From the IMG/VR virus record IMGVR_UViG_3300042397_002506, positions 1 to 58,470 of that record: 58,470 nucleotides of DNA; one strand, written 5' to 3'. How positions within the stretch are numbered: the stretch's first letter is position 1; every line of letters begins with the position of its first letter. The notes beneath the pieces are model-generated. The model was not told the DNA's origin, did not search any database, and saw nothing but the letters and a program-made list of their open reading frames with translations. Below, one piece after another: positions 26,479 through 35,765 of this stretch. A program made the position numbers and the translations under genes. The stretch comes from a virus.

Positions 26479-27239
26479 TGGGAATGAAAGTTGTTATTGT
26501 AACCGGTGGCTTTGATCCACTACATTCTGGTCACATTGAATATTTTAAAGCAGCAAAAGAGCTTGGCGATATTTTATGTGTTGGTGTAAATAGCGATGCT
26601 TGGCTAACTCGTAAAAAAGGCCAACCATTTATGTCCTTTGAAGAACGATCAAATATAGTTAGTAACATTAAATGTGTTGGACACGCATTTGGTTTTAATG
26701 ATGACGATGGTTCTGCAATTGGCGCAATTGAACACATTAAAAATAGCTTTCCAAAAAATTCACAAATCATTTTTGCAAATGGTGGTGATCGTACAAAAGA
26801 TAACATTCCTGAAATGATCTTTGATGATGTTGACTTTGTATTTGGTGTTGGCGGTACAGACAAATTAAATTCTTCTAGTTGGATTTTAAATAATTGGGGC
26901 AAGCCATCAACTGAAAGAGTCTGGGGAAAATACAGAGATCTTGATCAGAATGGTCATTGGAAAGTAAAAGAACTATCTATTGATATTGGTAAGTCTTTAT
27001 CTGATCAGCGACACTTCGGTAGATCAGAACATTGGCACATTGTAGATGGTGCTCTTGAAATGAATCTTGAATATGCAAATGATTATAGAACTTCTAGAAT
27101 CTATAAATCTGGCGACAGCATTGATATACCAAGAAACTGCTGGCATAAAGCTACAAATGTTGGTAAAACACCAGTTAAGGTAATTGAAGTCTGGATGGGT
27201 GATATTCTGTCAGAAGATGATATTGAAAGAAGAACATAA
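26478..27239 (+). CDS. HxGH nucleotidyltransferase fused to a cupin (sugar isomerase-like)
   Basis: 253 residues from the ATG overlapping the upstream stop, with GGAG 9 bases before; an earlier ATG at 26451 lies within the methyltransferase gene. Residues 4-130 are a cytidylyltransferase-like domain: GGFDPLHSGHIEYF (H16, H19), GVNSDAWLTRKKGQP, and FANGGDRTKDN. Residues 150-250 are a cupin like the C-terminal domain of mannose-6-phosphate isomerase/GDP-mannose pyrophosphorylase (LSDQRHFGRSEHWHIVDGALEM, NCWHKATNVGKTPVKVIEVW). The fusion suggests activation of a sugar or alditol phosphate. With the two preceding genes it forms a glycan block. Confidence 0.8.
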   Translation: MGMKVVIVTGGFDPLHSGHIEYFKAAKELGDILCVGVNSDAWLTRKKGQPFMSFEERSNIVSNIKCVGHAFGFNDDDGSAIGAIEHIKNSFPKNSQIIFANGGDRTKDNIPEMIFDDVDFVFGVGGTDKLNSSSWILNNWGKPSTERVWGKYRDLDQNGHWKVKELSIDIGKSLSDQRHFGRSEHWHIVDGALEMNLEYANDYRTSRIYKSGDSIDIPRNCWHKATNVGKTPVKVIEVWMGDILSEDDIERRT

Positions 27240-27265
27240 TACTATATTGATGGAGCCATAAGGCT

Positions 27266-27293
27266 ATTATAATTGGTTCTGAAAAACTGTCAA
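27266..27293 (-). promoter_or_regulatory. antisense sigma70-type promoter, TTGACA-N16-TATAAT
   Basis: On the minus strand, a perfect TTGACA (27288-27293) and a perfect TATAAT (27266-27271) are 16 bases apart, in the 110-base gap between the nucleotidyltransferase and the next structural gene. It points back into the plus-strand glycan block. AACAGTTGACA is shared with the early promoters at 50-56 kb. A short AGCC-TTAT-GGCT hairpin would begin the transcript. The rest of this gap holds the late promoter below and a GGAG site. Confidence 0.55.
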
Positions 27294-27302
27294 CTGTTTT
27301 TA

Positions 27303-27310
27303 TATAAATA
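27303..27310 (+). promoter_or_regulatory. T4-type late promoter, TATAAATA
   Basis: Exact TATAAATA 39 bases before the ATG at 27350. It restarts late transcription for the small structural genes ahead of the neck genes. Confidence 0.7.
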
Positions 27311-27349
27311 TGTAAAATATATTAAACAATTTCATTTAAGGAGATACAG

Positions 27350-27757
27350 ATGGCTTTTCAGTTATCGGTTAATGCAAGAAATGCTACTTTGGCAGCAATT
27401 GAGACAGAAGTTGGCGAAAATCCAATTATGACTGTTTCTACTGGTTCGCCACCAGCTAACTGTGGTACGGCAAATACGGGTACGGTTGTTGCAACTATGG
27501 TTCTTCCTACAGACTGGTTATCAAACCCAACATTAGGTTCTGTTACATTATCAGGAACTTGGCAAGATTTGTCAGCTGACGCTTCTGGTACAGCTGGTTA
27601 CTTTAGACTACACAACAATGATGGTACTGTATGTCATATGCAAGGTTCTATTTCTGCCACAGGCGGTGGTGGCGATATGCAATTAGATAACACTAACATT
27701 GCAACTGGCCAACAAATTAATATTACAGCATTTACTATTACAGCTGGTGGGGCGTAA
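27350..27757 (+). CDS. small virion-type protein
   Basis: 135 residues with AAGGAG 7 bases before the ATG and a late promoter upstream. Gly/Thr/Ala-rich beta protein (SVTLSGTWQDLSADASGTAGYFRLHNNDGTVCHMQGSISATGGGGDMQLDN) of the type found in phage tails and capsid decorations. Two Cys are isolated. No precise function can be given. Confidence 0.6.
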   Translation: MAFQLSVNARNATLAAIETEVGENPIMTVSTGSPPANCGTANTGTVVATMVLPTDWLSNPTLGSVTLSGTWQDLSADASGTAGYFRLHNNDGTVCHMQGSISATGGGGDMQLDNTNIATGQQINITAFTITAGGA

Positions 27758-27778
27758 CTTTAACAAAAGGTAAGCCTC

Positions 27779-28372
27779 ATGTCTGCTAATGGAGCGTTTT
27801 CAACAACATTAGATTTTGAATTTTTTGCAGGTGGATATACCACACTTACAGGGGAAGCTTCAGTATCAATTGAACCTTCCCTTGTTTCTTATGCAAGGGT
27901 ACCAATTACCGGCACATTAAACGATTTTAATTTAAATTTTTCGTTTACCGGTAGGATTACTCCACCAATTATTCAAGCTTCGGCTGAAGATCTAAGTTTT
28001 GGTTTTACATCAAGTTCTTTCATAGAATTTGGTGTGCAGCGCTATGCGAAAGCAGAATATGGTTCGCTTGTAATACCATTCACACAATCAGCCCAAGGTT
28101 ATAACCTTACTCACGCTTATTTAAATAAGACTCTTAGTTTTACTCTTAACACCAAGATTTACGTATTCTCATTAGGTGAATCTGCTGGCACATATGGTTT
28201 TAATCTTGAAAGTACTGCACTAAATGTATCTACTAGAGCTTACTCTGGGGATGGAGCAAATTATTGTACATTTAACGGTGTAAACTTCAACGGAGTTACA
28301 ATTAACAAACAATCTAATAGTGTTAGAATCATCGATAATGGCATTAGACAGGCCGAAGTGCTACAAAAATAA
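27779..28372 (+). CDS. unknown beta-rich structural protein
   Basis: 197 residues, AAAGGTAAG site 8 bases before the ATG. The sequence is dominated by alternating hydrophobic and Thr/Ser residues with many Phe (ITGTLNDFNLNFSFTGRITPP, SLSFTLNTKIYVFSLGES), typical of a beta-sandwich virion protein. No signal peptide, Cys cluster or active site is seen. It is co-directional with the gene before it, separated by 21 bases. Confidence 0.55.
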   Translation: MSANGAFSTTLDFEFFAGGYTTLTGEASVSIEPSLVSYARVPITGTLNDFNLNFSFTGRITPPIIQASAEDLSFGFTSSSFIEFGVQRYAKAEYGSLVIPFTQSAQGYNLTHAYLNKTLSFTLNTKIYVFSLGESAGTYGFNLESTALNVSTRAYSGDGANYCTFNGVNFNGVTINKQSNSVRIIDNGIRQAEVLQK

Positions 28373-28384
28373 CTAATTGATTTT

Positions 28385-28392
28385 AATAAATA
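28385..28392 (+). promoter_or_regulatory. late-promoter variant, AATAAATA
   Basis: One mismatch to TATAAATA, 22 bases before the ATG at 28415. It is a weak candidate supported mainly by position. Confidence 0.35.
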
Positions 28393-28414
28393 AAAGTAAA
28401 ATCCGGAGAAACAA

Positions 28415-28747
28415 ATGTCTGCTAGCTTCTATATAAAACAAAACGATACCGCACCATCTATTGAAGCTGCGCTTTCAGATTCTAACGGTAGAGTTAAATC
28501 TATGATTAACGCTCAAGCAATAAGATTTCATATGCAAGATGAAAATGGTAATTTGCTTGTAGAAGATGGTATTGGTACTATTATTAATGCTGCTAAAGGC
28601 ATCGTGGCTTACGAATGGCAAGCTGGAGATACTGCTAATACCGGCATTCATAGTGCAGAATTTGAAATTCAATACACTAATGGCCAAGTAGAAACCTTTC
28701 CAAATACCGGTTACATTAAAGTAATCATAAAAGACGAACTGGCTTAA
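28415..28747 (+). CDS. BppU-type N-terminal domain baseplate/fibre-anchor protein
   Basis: 110 residues, GGAG 8 bases before the ATG. The whole protein matches the BppU N-terminal immunoglobulin-like domain of phage baseplate upper proteins: FYIKQNDTAPSIEAALSDSNGRV, an RFHMQDENGNLLV strand, GIVAYEWQAGDTANTGIHSAEFEI, and FPNTGYIKVII. In lactococcal phages this domain anchors receptor-binding proteins; here it stands alone, 9 bases before gp13. Confidence 0.75.
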   Translation: MSASFYIKQNDTAPSIEAALSDSNGRVKSMINAQAIRFHMQDENGNLLVEDGIGTIINAAKGIVAYEWQAGDTANTGIHSAEFEIQYTNGQVETFPNTGYIKVIIKDELA

Positions 28748-28756
28748 GGAAAACAA

Positions 28757-29500
28757 ATGGCACAACCACAATCAAGAGAAGAATTTAAAGAGTATATCTT
28801 AAGAAAAATCGGTGCGCCGGTTATTCAAATCAACGTAGCTGAAGAGCAAGTAGAAGATCGTGTAGATGAAGCTGTTTCTTTTTGGAGAGATTATCACTAT
28901 AATGGTAGCCAATTAGTTTATTTAAAACATAAGCTTACAGCACAAGATGTAGAAAATGGTTATGTTACATTGCCACAAAACCTTCTTGGTATTTCCAAAA
29001 TTTTTGATCTTGATACTTCTATCTCTACTGGTACAGGTATCTTCAACGTACAATACCAATTTGTACTTAATAACATCTCAGACATCACAGGTTATTCAGT
29101 TACGAATTACTGGATGACTATGTCGCATATGGAGTTTTTACAAGAAATTCTTGTAGGAATGCCTCTTATTCGTTATAACAAACACGTAAATAAGCTTTAT
29201 ATAGATTCTGATAAAGCATCTTTGGTTGCTGACAGATATATCATTATAGAAGCTTACGACATTATTGATCCAGACGCGTACTCTGACGTATGGGGTGATC
29301 GTTGGTTGCAGAATTATGCTTCTGTTTTGGTTCGTGAACAATGGGGTTTAAACCTAACTAAGTTTACAGGCATGCAATTACTTGGCGGAGTACAATTTAA
29401 CGGCGAACAAATTTTAGCTGAAGCAAGAGCAGAGCGTCAAGCTATGGAAGAAGACGCAATAAGAAGTCTACAACCTCTTACATATAACTTTATTGGATAA
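28757..29500 (+). CDS. 13: neck protein gp13
   Basis: 247 residues. REEFKEYILRKIGAPVIQINVAEEQVEDRVDEAVSFW is the hallmark N-terminus of T4 gp13, the head-completion/neck protein that with gp14 joins the filled head to the tail. It is shorter than T4 gp13 (309 residues), as usual in marine relatives. It is followed directly by gp14 and gp15 in T4 order, with a 6-base gap. Confidence 0.9.
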   Translation: MAQPQSREEFKEYILRKIGAPVIQINVAEEQVEDRVDEAVSFWRDYHYNGSQLVYLKHKLTAQDVENGYVTLPQNLLGISKIFDLDTSISTGTGIFNVQYQFVLNNISDITGYSVTNYWMTMSHMEFLQEILVGMPLIRYNKHVNKLYIDSDKASLVADRYIIIEAYDIIDPDAYSDVWGDRWLQNYASVLVREQWGLNLTKFTGMQLLGGVQFNGEQILAEARAERQAMEEDAIRSLQPLTYNFIG

Positions 29501-29506
29501 TTTGTA

Positions 29507-30187
29507 ATGGCAACGAGTGTATACTTCAATAATTATGGCAATTTTAATGAACAAAATTTAATTGATGATCTAGTAATAGAGTCAATTCAAATTTATGGCA
29601 TTGATATAAGCTATCTTAGTGGAGAGTTTAATAACATAGATACTATCCTCAATCAAGATGATACGCCGTTGTACGATGAAATGTATTCATTTGAAGTGTA
29701 TATTAAAAATGTTGATGGCTTTGAAGGTGAAGGCGACTTCTTATCTAAGTTTGGTTTGCAAATTAGAGACCAAGTTACATTTACTGTAGCTATTAGAACA
29801 TTCGAACAAAACGTAACTAGAAAAACACAAAGAAAAGTTCGCCCTCGTGAAAATGATGTCATTTGGCTTCCAATAAATCAGAATTTGTATAGAATTACAC
29901 ACGTAGAACATGAGAGTGTATTCTATCAGTCTGGAAGTCTTCAAGTCTATGACCTTAAATGTGAATTAATGGAATTTTCAAATGAAAGATTTGAAACGGG
30001 CAGATACGAAATCGATCATTATTTTGATAACGTTAATTCAACAACCGCTTTTGTAGAAACGCTCGAAGACTTGGCAAATACCGATGTAATTTCTCAAAAT
30101 CTTGATTTTGAAACAGAAGCAGACGGAATTTTAGATTTTTCGGAGATGGATCCGTTTAGCGAAAATATTAATATTCAGGATCGATAA
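29507..30187 (+). CDS. 14: neck protein gp14
   Basis: 226 residues. NEQNLIDDLVIESIQIYGIDISYL and PRENDVIWLPINQNLYRITHVEHESVFYQSGSLQVYDLKCELMEFSNERFETG are characteristic of T4 gp14, which forms the neck with gp13 and closes the portal. T4 gp14 has 256 residues. The C-terminus is acidic and probably disordered. It lies between gp13 and gp15; its stop abuts the gp15 start. Confidence 0.92.
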   Translation: MATSVYFNNYGNFNEQNLIDDLVIESIQIYGIDISYLSGEFNNIDTILNQDDTPLYDEMYSFEVYIKNVDGFEGEGDFLSKFGLQIRDQVTFTVAIRTFEQNVTRKTQRKVRPRENDVIWLPINQNLYRITHVEHESVFYQSGSLQVYDLKCELMEFSNERFETGRYEIDHYFDNVNSTTAFVETLEDLANTDVISQNLDFETEADGILDFSEMDPFSENINIQDR

Positions 30188-31111
30188 ATGGCTATAGCAA
30201 ACTATTTTTATAATGCAACTACTAAAAAATATGTAGCATTATTTGGCACTATTTTCAATCAAATTAAAATTGAAAGAAAAGACAACGCAGGCAACTTAGT
30301 GCAAACTATGATTGTGCCGTTATCTTATGCTCCGTTCCAAAAAGTACTTTCAAAATTAGTGCAAGAGCCAGATTTAATAAATGGTACAAGAGCTGCTGAT
30401 GCTATTTCGTTACCTCGCATGTCGTTTGAAATTACAAACATGCAATACGATTCTCAAAGAAAACTTGCTTCGTCTCTTAAGATGCGCAAAGAATCAAAAG
30501 CAGAAACAAACTCTGCAAGAAACTTTGTTTATGCTGCTACACCATATAACCTAGATTTTTCGTTATATATTATGACTAAGTATTCGGAAGATGCAACTAA
30601 GATATTAGAGCAAATTCTTCCATTCTTTACGCCAGATTGGACTGTTAGTGCGTTTCTTATACCTGATCTTGATTCTTTTGATCTTCCTATTATTTTAAAT
30701 AGTGTTACTACAGAAGATCTTTACGAAGGTGATTACATTGAAAGACAAACAATTTTATACACTTTAAATTTTACTTTAAAGGGTTACTTTTTTGGGCCTG
30801 AGAAAACTAAAAAGGTTATTAAATTTGTTGATGCAGGCTTTGCGGCAAGCACTTTAGCAAATGCACCGCTTGAAGAAGATGTTAACGTATATCCAGTTAT
30901 TCTTGCTAATAATTCAATTGGATGGTCTGATATTGAATTTGATGATAACTGGGTTGCAAATACAGATTACGTAAATCCAAATGGAGCAAATCAACCATTT
31001 GTGCTTGACATTGTATACAGCAATACAGATTTAAGTTCAACATCTAACAATGTTATCATTGATCTTGAAAGCGGATACGCTATAGATGATTTAAACTTAC
31101 CACAAACATAA
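30188..31111 (+). CDS. 15: tail terminator/completion protein gp15
   Basis: 307 residues. YFYNATTKKYVALFGTIFNQIKIER, VPLSYAPFQKVLSKL, LPRMSFEITNMQYDSQRKL and ILPFFTPDWTVSAFLIPDL are hallmarks of T4 gp15, the hexameric protein that caps the tail tube and sheath and binds the neck. T4 gp15 has 272 residues; here the C-terminus has about 60 extra acidic residues. It starts on the base after the gp14 stop. Confidence 0.92.
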   Translation: MAIANYFYNATTKKYVALFGTIFNQIKIERKDNAGNLVQTMIVPLSYAPFQKVLSKLVQEPDLINGTRAADAISLPRMSFEITNMQYDSQRKLASSLKMRKESKAETNSARNFVYAATPYNLDFSLYIMTKYSEDATKILEQILPFFTPDWTVSAFLIPDLDSFDLPIILNSVTTEDLYEGDYIERQTILYTLNFTLKGYFFGPEKTKKVIKFVDAGFAASTLANAPLEEDVNVYPVILANNSIGWSDIEFDDNWVANTDYVNPNGANQPFVLDIVYSNTDLSSTSNNVIIDLESGYAIDDLNLPQT

Positions 31112-31114
31112 ATA
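31107..31114 (+). promoter_or_regulatory. late-promoter variant, CATAAATA
   Basis: One mismatch to the late consensus, overlapping the gp15 stop codon and 27 bases before the ATG at 31142. Confidence 0.45.
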
Positions 31115-31141
31115 AATTAAACGTTTATAGGAACAACTTAA

Positions 31142-34100
31142 ATGGCACAAATTCTACAACACAGAAGAAATACGACTACTGGTCTGCAAAACGAGCGCGG
31201 ATCTGTTGGTGAAATTTTAATTGACACAACCAAAAATACAGTAGTTGTAATGGATGGTGCTACTAATGGCGGTACTCCTTTAGCAAAAGAATCTGATATT
31301 CCAACTGATGTAAGTCAACTAACTGATACTGAAGGACTATTAGGCGGTGGAGGTGGCACTGCTAATTTAGAAGATATTGTAGTAACTAATAATACAGGGT
31401 CTACAAAGTTAGCTCTGTCTAATAAAGATTTTACTATTGAAACTACTAGAACAGGAAGTCAGGATGCTGACATAAATCTTACTGCAGCAGACGATATTTT
31501 CATTGAAGCACTTGGTGATGATATGGAACTTAGTGCTAACGATGAAATACGCATTTACACAAACGATTATAACAAAGAATGGACATTTAATTCTGGTGGA
31601 AATATAGTACTACCAGTAGGTGGTGACATCTTAAATAGCGATGGTATTAGCGTATTGGCTGGACCAGGAGATCCAAATGTTTGGGTGCAAACATTCGAGT
31701 CTGCAAACGGCGCACCTGATGATGTGCCGGCTTTAGCATCTAGCGTAGAATATGATTCTGACGGCAATATTATTGCTTTATTCAGTCATATAAGCGAGAT
31801 TAATTATTCAAGCTATTATTCAGTAGGTAAGTACACTAGCAGTGGTACTAAGATGTGGTCAGCAAGATTTCTGTCAGATTTTAACACAGACGGGTGGGGT
31901 CTTGCAGTAGATAATATCAGCAATTCAATATACATAGCAGGCAAAACAATTCCAGAAGCAAATGGATATAGTGTATCTACTTTAACTAAAATTGATAGTT
32001 TAGATGGCAGCTTGGAATGGAGCAAAGAATACGATTTTGGATATCAAAGTACTAGCTCAGTAGTTGATGTAGCTTCAGACGGTAACCCAGTTATGGTAGG
32101 TTATGCATCTAATAGTACTGATAGCTATGTTGCTACTACAAAAGTCAACGCGGCAAATGGCAGTATTGACTGGACAAGAAGTCTGAATGGACAGGGCGAT
32201 GAAGAAGCATATGGAATGGCTGTTGGACCTAATGGTGAAATAGTAGCAATTGGTTACATGGATCAATTAGGTGAAGCTAGTGATACAGAAAATCATATGC
32301 TTGTTGTTAAGTATAATAGTTCTGGCGCTATACAGTGGCAAAAAGCTATACTGTTTGATGCTGGGTTTGACTGCAGAGGCGCAGATGCAGACATTGACAG
32401 CACGGGCAATATCTATGTGACTGGTAGTTATCAATATAGTTTTGACGGAGGCACAACTAGCGCTATAAGCATACTAAAACTTAATAGTGAAGGTGTTAAA
32501 CAATGGAGCAGACGAGTTGCAGGCAATTGTGACTCATTTGGAGTTAGCATAGTGGTTGGTCCAGACGATAAATTGTATCTGTCTGGAGTCACAGCCAACC
32601 CAAATAATTTTCCAGACAGCTATGTGTGGGTTGCAGCAAAATACGGTTTTGACGGCACAGTAGAATGGCAAAGATTAATAGACAATGTTACTACTTGGTC
32701 ATTTGCAGGCGGCATGTTTTTTAGTGAAGGTTCTGGCAGCACTATAGCAGTTAAACAAGATTATGTCGCACTTAGTGGTGGCTTCGGAGATGCAGGCCAA
32801 ATGCCGCATGCTGCTGTTGTACAAATTTCTGCAACAGGAGACCAATTTGCAGCAGGCGATTGGGATATCAGATCAGCCACATTTAGCGGATTTCTAGATA
32901 ATGCAGCCAGCGATATTACAGTAGTTAATGCTAATAAAACTGACGCAAACAACGCAAACAACGTTAATACTAGTACAGTCTCGCCAATTACAGATGGTTC
33001 TAATTTCTTGCTTGGAACATTATATAATTCAGGAGATACTGGAAACAGCATTTATAATGGACAATATTCTGTTAGAATAGATACTGACGGCGTTGTTACA
33101 ATGTCAACAAGCCGCGGCAGTTTGGAGTTTGGCGCATTGCCAGAACCAGGTGGTCCATCACACTTCCATATTATGCGAGCTGCCGGTGATTCTCAAGACT
33201 TGTATTTTGGCGATGATTATAACTATGTGTTACAGCGTGGGCCAGATTATGGCCCTGTACCCGGATATGGATACGGTGTAGAGATTGGTACCAATGATAA
33301 CGATGAGGGCGATCAGCATGTGTGGAGGTTTGGTACAGATGGTGCTATGACATTCCCAACGCTAACAGTTCCTATTAATGATAATGCTAACCCAAGTGGC
33401 ACTGGACAAACATTAAAGTTTGGTGATTCAGCGCAACAAGCAATTATATTTGGACCAGAATCAACAGAAAGCGCTATTAACGCTGAACGCGTTATCATTC
33501 AAGGCGCTGCAGGTTATGCAAACACCGCTGGCGAAGGTGGTGACGTTTACTTGTGGGCAGGCCCTGGTGGAGATGCTAATGGTAACGGCGGAGATATTAA
33601 GATTCGTGCCGGTCGAGGCATTGGCTCGGGCACCGGCGGTTACCTAAACTTCCAAGCAGGTGATTCTGGTACTAGTGACGGCGGATGGATCAATATTGAA
33701 AGTGGCGAAACACAAACGTACGGTCTAGGCGGCTACGTATTAATACGAGCAATGAGTGGTGGCGAAATAACATTACGCACATTCCCAGAAACAGGTAATA
33801 GTAATGATTGGCAATTTACTAATGCTGGTGGTACGATATTCCCAAATAACACTTTAAAGACTATCGACGGCGGAGATGCTGCTGGCAATAGTGTTGGTGG
33901 TTCTGGTATTCCATTAACAATCACTACTGGAGTAGGCGGTGATGCTCGTACTGACGGCTTTACTGGTTGGAATGCTGGCAACGGAGGTAACTTAACAATT
34001 GCTGCCGGTAATGCTGGGTCTGATATAGGTAGTAGTACATGGGGAGCGATAGGTGGAGACATTGAGTTAATAGCTGGAAATTCTTCAAGGCCATATGTTG

Positions 34101-35149
34101 GCGGCAATGTTATAATAAGAAGTGGCGATGCGGTAAATGGGCCAGGTGCAATAACTTTGAACACTGGCACAAATCAGTGGAAGTTTGACGCAACTGGCAG
34201 ATTAGTTAATATAGATGGCTTAACGTTAACAACAGGCGGTCAATTTAATATTTGTACTATACAAAATGCTGGCAGTGGATACACTAGTGATGATCCACTA
34301 CCATCTACAACTACAGGTGGTACTGGCAGTGGAATGACTGTGAATTTTGGATACGGGTTAAGTGGGCAATTGGCCAGCGTTTCTGTATCTAATCCTGGTA
34401 CAGGCTACACTAATGGCGATGTTATAAGTGTAGGTGGTGGTACAGGCACATTTGTTATTACTCGATATAATGATCAAGCTAATCAAGGTAACAATAATTT
34501 TGTTGAACAAAACTGGGAATTTGGCACAGACGGCAATATAACATTCCCAGACGCGTCAGTTCAAAGAACTGCTTATACCGGTAATTATACTACTATTGCT
34601 AAAACTGGTGCTGATATTAATGGTAATGATGTATTGTTCGAAATTACGGCTGTTGACGGTTCTGATGTAGTAACTGAAGTGATAGTGACTAACAGCCCCA
34701 ATCCTGTTTGGGTTGCTAATACAAGCGGTTTAGCATTGGGTGACATAGACTTCACAGTTAATTTTGATGAATCTGGAAATGCTACAGTTATAGTAAACAG
34801 CGGTGGTACTGGACATTCTGTCGGTGAAACATTTTTACTGCCACCAACTGCAGTTGGTGCTACTGCGCCAACACCAACGGCGTTAGATATAACAAAAGTT
34901 GTTAATAAACTAACTAATGGTGTTTATACGTTAGCAGATGGTGTTGAAGGACAAATGATGTATCTAGTAAGACAAACAGGAACTACATATAATACAGTTG
35001 CTGTAATAATTGCAAATGCTCGCATTGACGGACTTGTATATACATCTATCGAACATTATCCTTTCAGTTATAATACTAGCGGTATTGATATAGATACTTT
35101 AATCTTCACAGACGGTGCTTGGCAAGCAAATGGCGGCACCTGGGATTAA
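31142..35149 (+). CDS. fibre-type protein with beta-propeller and glycine-rich domains, inserted between gp15 and gp16
   Basis: 1,335 residues. Residues 1-50 (ILQHRRNTTTGLQNERGSVGEILIDTTKNTVVVMDGATNGGTPL) are a fibre attachment module. Residues about 175-560 contain six or seven blades of the SBBP/PQQ-like beta-propeller type (GKYTSSGTKMWSARF, IDSLDGSLEWSKEY, VGPNGEIVAIGYM, DSTGNIYVTGSY). Residues about 800-1030 are glycine-rich with GG(D/N)(I/V)xIxAG units, a stacked beta or polyglycine fold; the rest is beta-rich with GSGYTSDDP/GTGYTNGD repeats. No enzyme site is visible. In T4 gp15 and gp16 are adjacent, so this gene interrupts the order. It is likely a second adhesin or whisker/collar-type fibre. 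Confidence 0.7.
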   Translation: MAQILQHRRNTTTGLQNERGSVGEILIDTTKNTVVVMDGATNGGTPLAKESDIPTDVSQLTDTEGLLGGGGGTANLEDIVVTNNTGSTKLALSNKDFTIETTRTGSQDADINLTAADDIFIEALGDDMELSANDEIRIYTNDYNKEWTFNSGGNIVLPVGGDILNSDGISVLAGPGDPNVWVQTFESANGAPDDVPALASSVEYDSDGNIIALFSHISEINYSSYYSVGKYTSSGTKMWSARFLSDFNTDGWGLAVDNISNSIYIAGKTIPEANGYSVSTLTKIDSLDGSLEWSKEYDFGYQSTSSVVDVASDGNPVMVGYASNSTDSYVATTKVNAANGSIDWTRSLNGQGDEEAYGMAVGPNGEIVAIGYMDQLGEASDTENHMLVVKYNSSGAIQWQKAILFDAGFDCRGADADIDSTGNIYVTGSYQYSFDGGTTSAISILKLNSEGVKQWSRRVAGNCDSFGVSIVVGPDDKLYLSGVTANPNNFPDSYVWVAAKYGFDGTVEWQRLIDNVTTWSFAGGMFFSEGSGSTIAVKQDYVALSGGFGDAGQMPHAAVVQISATGDQFAAGDWDIRSATFSGFLDNAASDITVVNANKTDANNANNVNTSTVSPITDGSNFLLGTLYNSGDTGNSIYNGQYSVRIDTDGVVTMSTSRGSLEFGALPEPGGPSHFHIMRAAGDSQDLYFGDDYNYVLQRGPDYGPVPGYGYGVEIGTNDNDEGDQHVWRFGTDGAMTFPTLTVPINDNANPSGTGQTLKFGDSAQQAIIFGPESTESAINAERVIIQGAAGYANTAGEGGDVYLWAGPGGDANGNGGDIKIRAGRGIGSGTGGYLNFQAGDSGTSDGGWINIESGETQTYGLGGYVLIRAMSGGEITLRTFPETGNSNDWQFTNAGGTIFPNNTLKTIDGGDAAGNSVGGSGIPLTITTGVGGDARTDGFTGWNAGNGGNLTIAAGNAGSDIGSSTWGAIGGDIELIAGNSSRPYVGGNVIIRSGDAVNGPGAITLNTGTNQWKFDATGRLVNIDGLTLTTGGQFNICTIQNAGSGYTSDDPLPSTTTGGTGSGMTVNFGYGLSGQLASVSVSNPGTGYTNGDVISVGGGTGTFVITRYNDQANQGNNNFVEQNWEFGTDGNITFPDASVQRTAYTGNYTTIAKTGADINGNDVLFEITAVDGSDVVTEVIVTNSPNPVWVANTSGLALGDIDFTVNFDESGNATVIVNSGGTGHSVGETFLLPPTAVGATAPTPTALDITKVVNKLTNGVYTLADGVEGQMMYLVRQTGTTYNTVAVIIANARIDGLVYTSIEHYPFSYNTSGIDIDTLIFTDGAWQANGGTWD

Positions 35150-35180
35150 CACGTTAAATAATTTTGTGAGATAAAAAATA

Positions 35181-35765
35181 ATGAGTGATGATAAAATAGC
35201 AATGGCTCTTGGATTAAGACCTTTACAGATGGCACAAGATGACGCACAAGAGGGAAAAGCCAGTAATAATGTGGAACAGCAAATGGATGCTGACTGGGAA
35301 GATGACTGTGAAGAAAATAAAGGATCGAGGGATAATACATATCATAGAGATTCCGGAAGTGATATTAGTGAACTTGGACGAAATGGAACCTCAACAGAAC
35401 TCGCAACAAAACAAGAAATAAATCCTCCTGCTATTATTGTTGAAGATGATGAAAACTTAAAAGATATTGAAACAGTTCGCAATAATATTGCAAATGTTAT
35501 TGATATTGGTAAAGAAGCTATGGAAGAAATGCTTGAAATTGCAAAGCAATCTGAACAACCACGAGCATTTGAAGTTGTTTCTACTTTAATGAAAACATTG
35601 CTTGATGCTAACAAAGATTATGCTGACATATCTTCTAAAAAGAAATATGCCAAAGAAGAATTACTTGGGCCTAAGCAAGCAGCACAAACAAATGTTACAA
35701 ACAATAACTTAATCGTATCAACAGCAGATCTTTTAAAAATGCTAAAGGGTGATTCTAATGGGTGA
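35181..35765 (+). CDS. 16: small terminase subunit gp16
   Basis: 194 residues. Position directly before gp17, with an 8-base overlap, and the C-terminal half (IETVRNNIANVIDIGKEAMEEMLEIAKQSEQPRAFEVVSTLMKTLLDANKDYADI) match T4-type gp16, which forms the ring that recognises DNA and regulates gp17. The N-terminal 90 residues are acidic and low in structure, longer than in T4 (164 residues in total). Confidence 0.85.
   Translation: MSDDKIAMALGLRPLQMAQDDAQEGKASNNVEQQMDADWEDDCEENKGSRDNTYHRDSGSDISELGRNGTSTELATKQEINPPAIIVEDDENLKDIETVRNNIANVIDIGKEAMEEMLEIAKQSEQPRAFEVVSTLMKTLLDANKDYADISSKKKYAKEELLGPKQAAQTNVTNNNLIVSTADLLKMLKGDSNG

Noticed and set aside
33733-34170. 145-residue antisense frame in the glycine-rich fibre gene, rich in Pro and Ala
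   Set aside because: It is the reverse complement of Gly codons (GGN gives Pro/Ala/Thr-rich peptides); no independent support.
35749-35757. GTG start for gp17 nine bases before the ATG
   Set aside because: The ATG at 35758 has normal overlap with gp16 and gives the expected N-terminus; the GTG adds only three residues.
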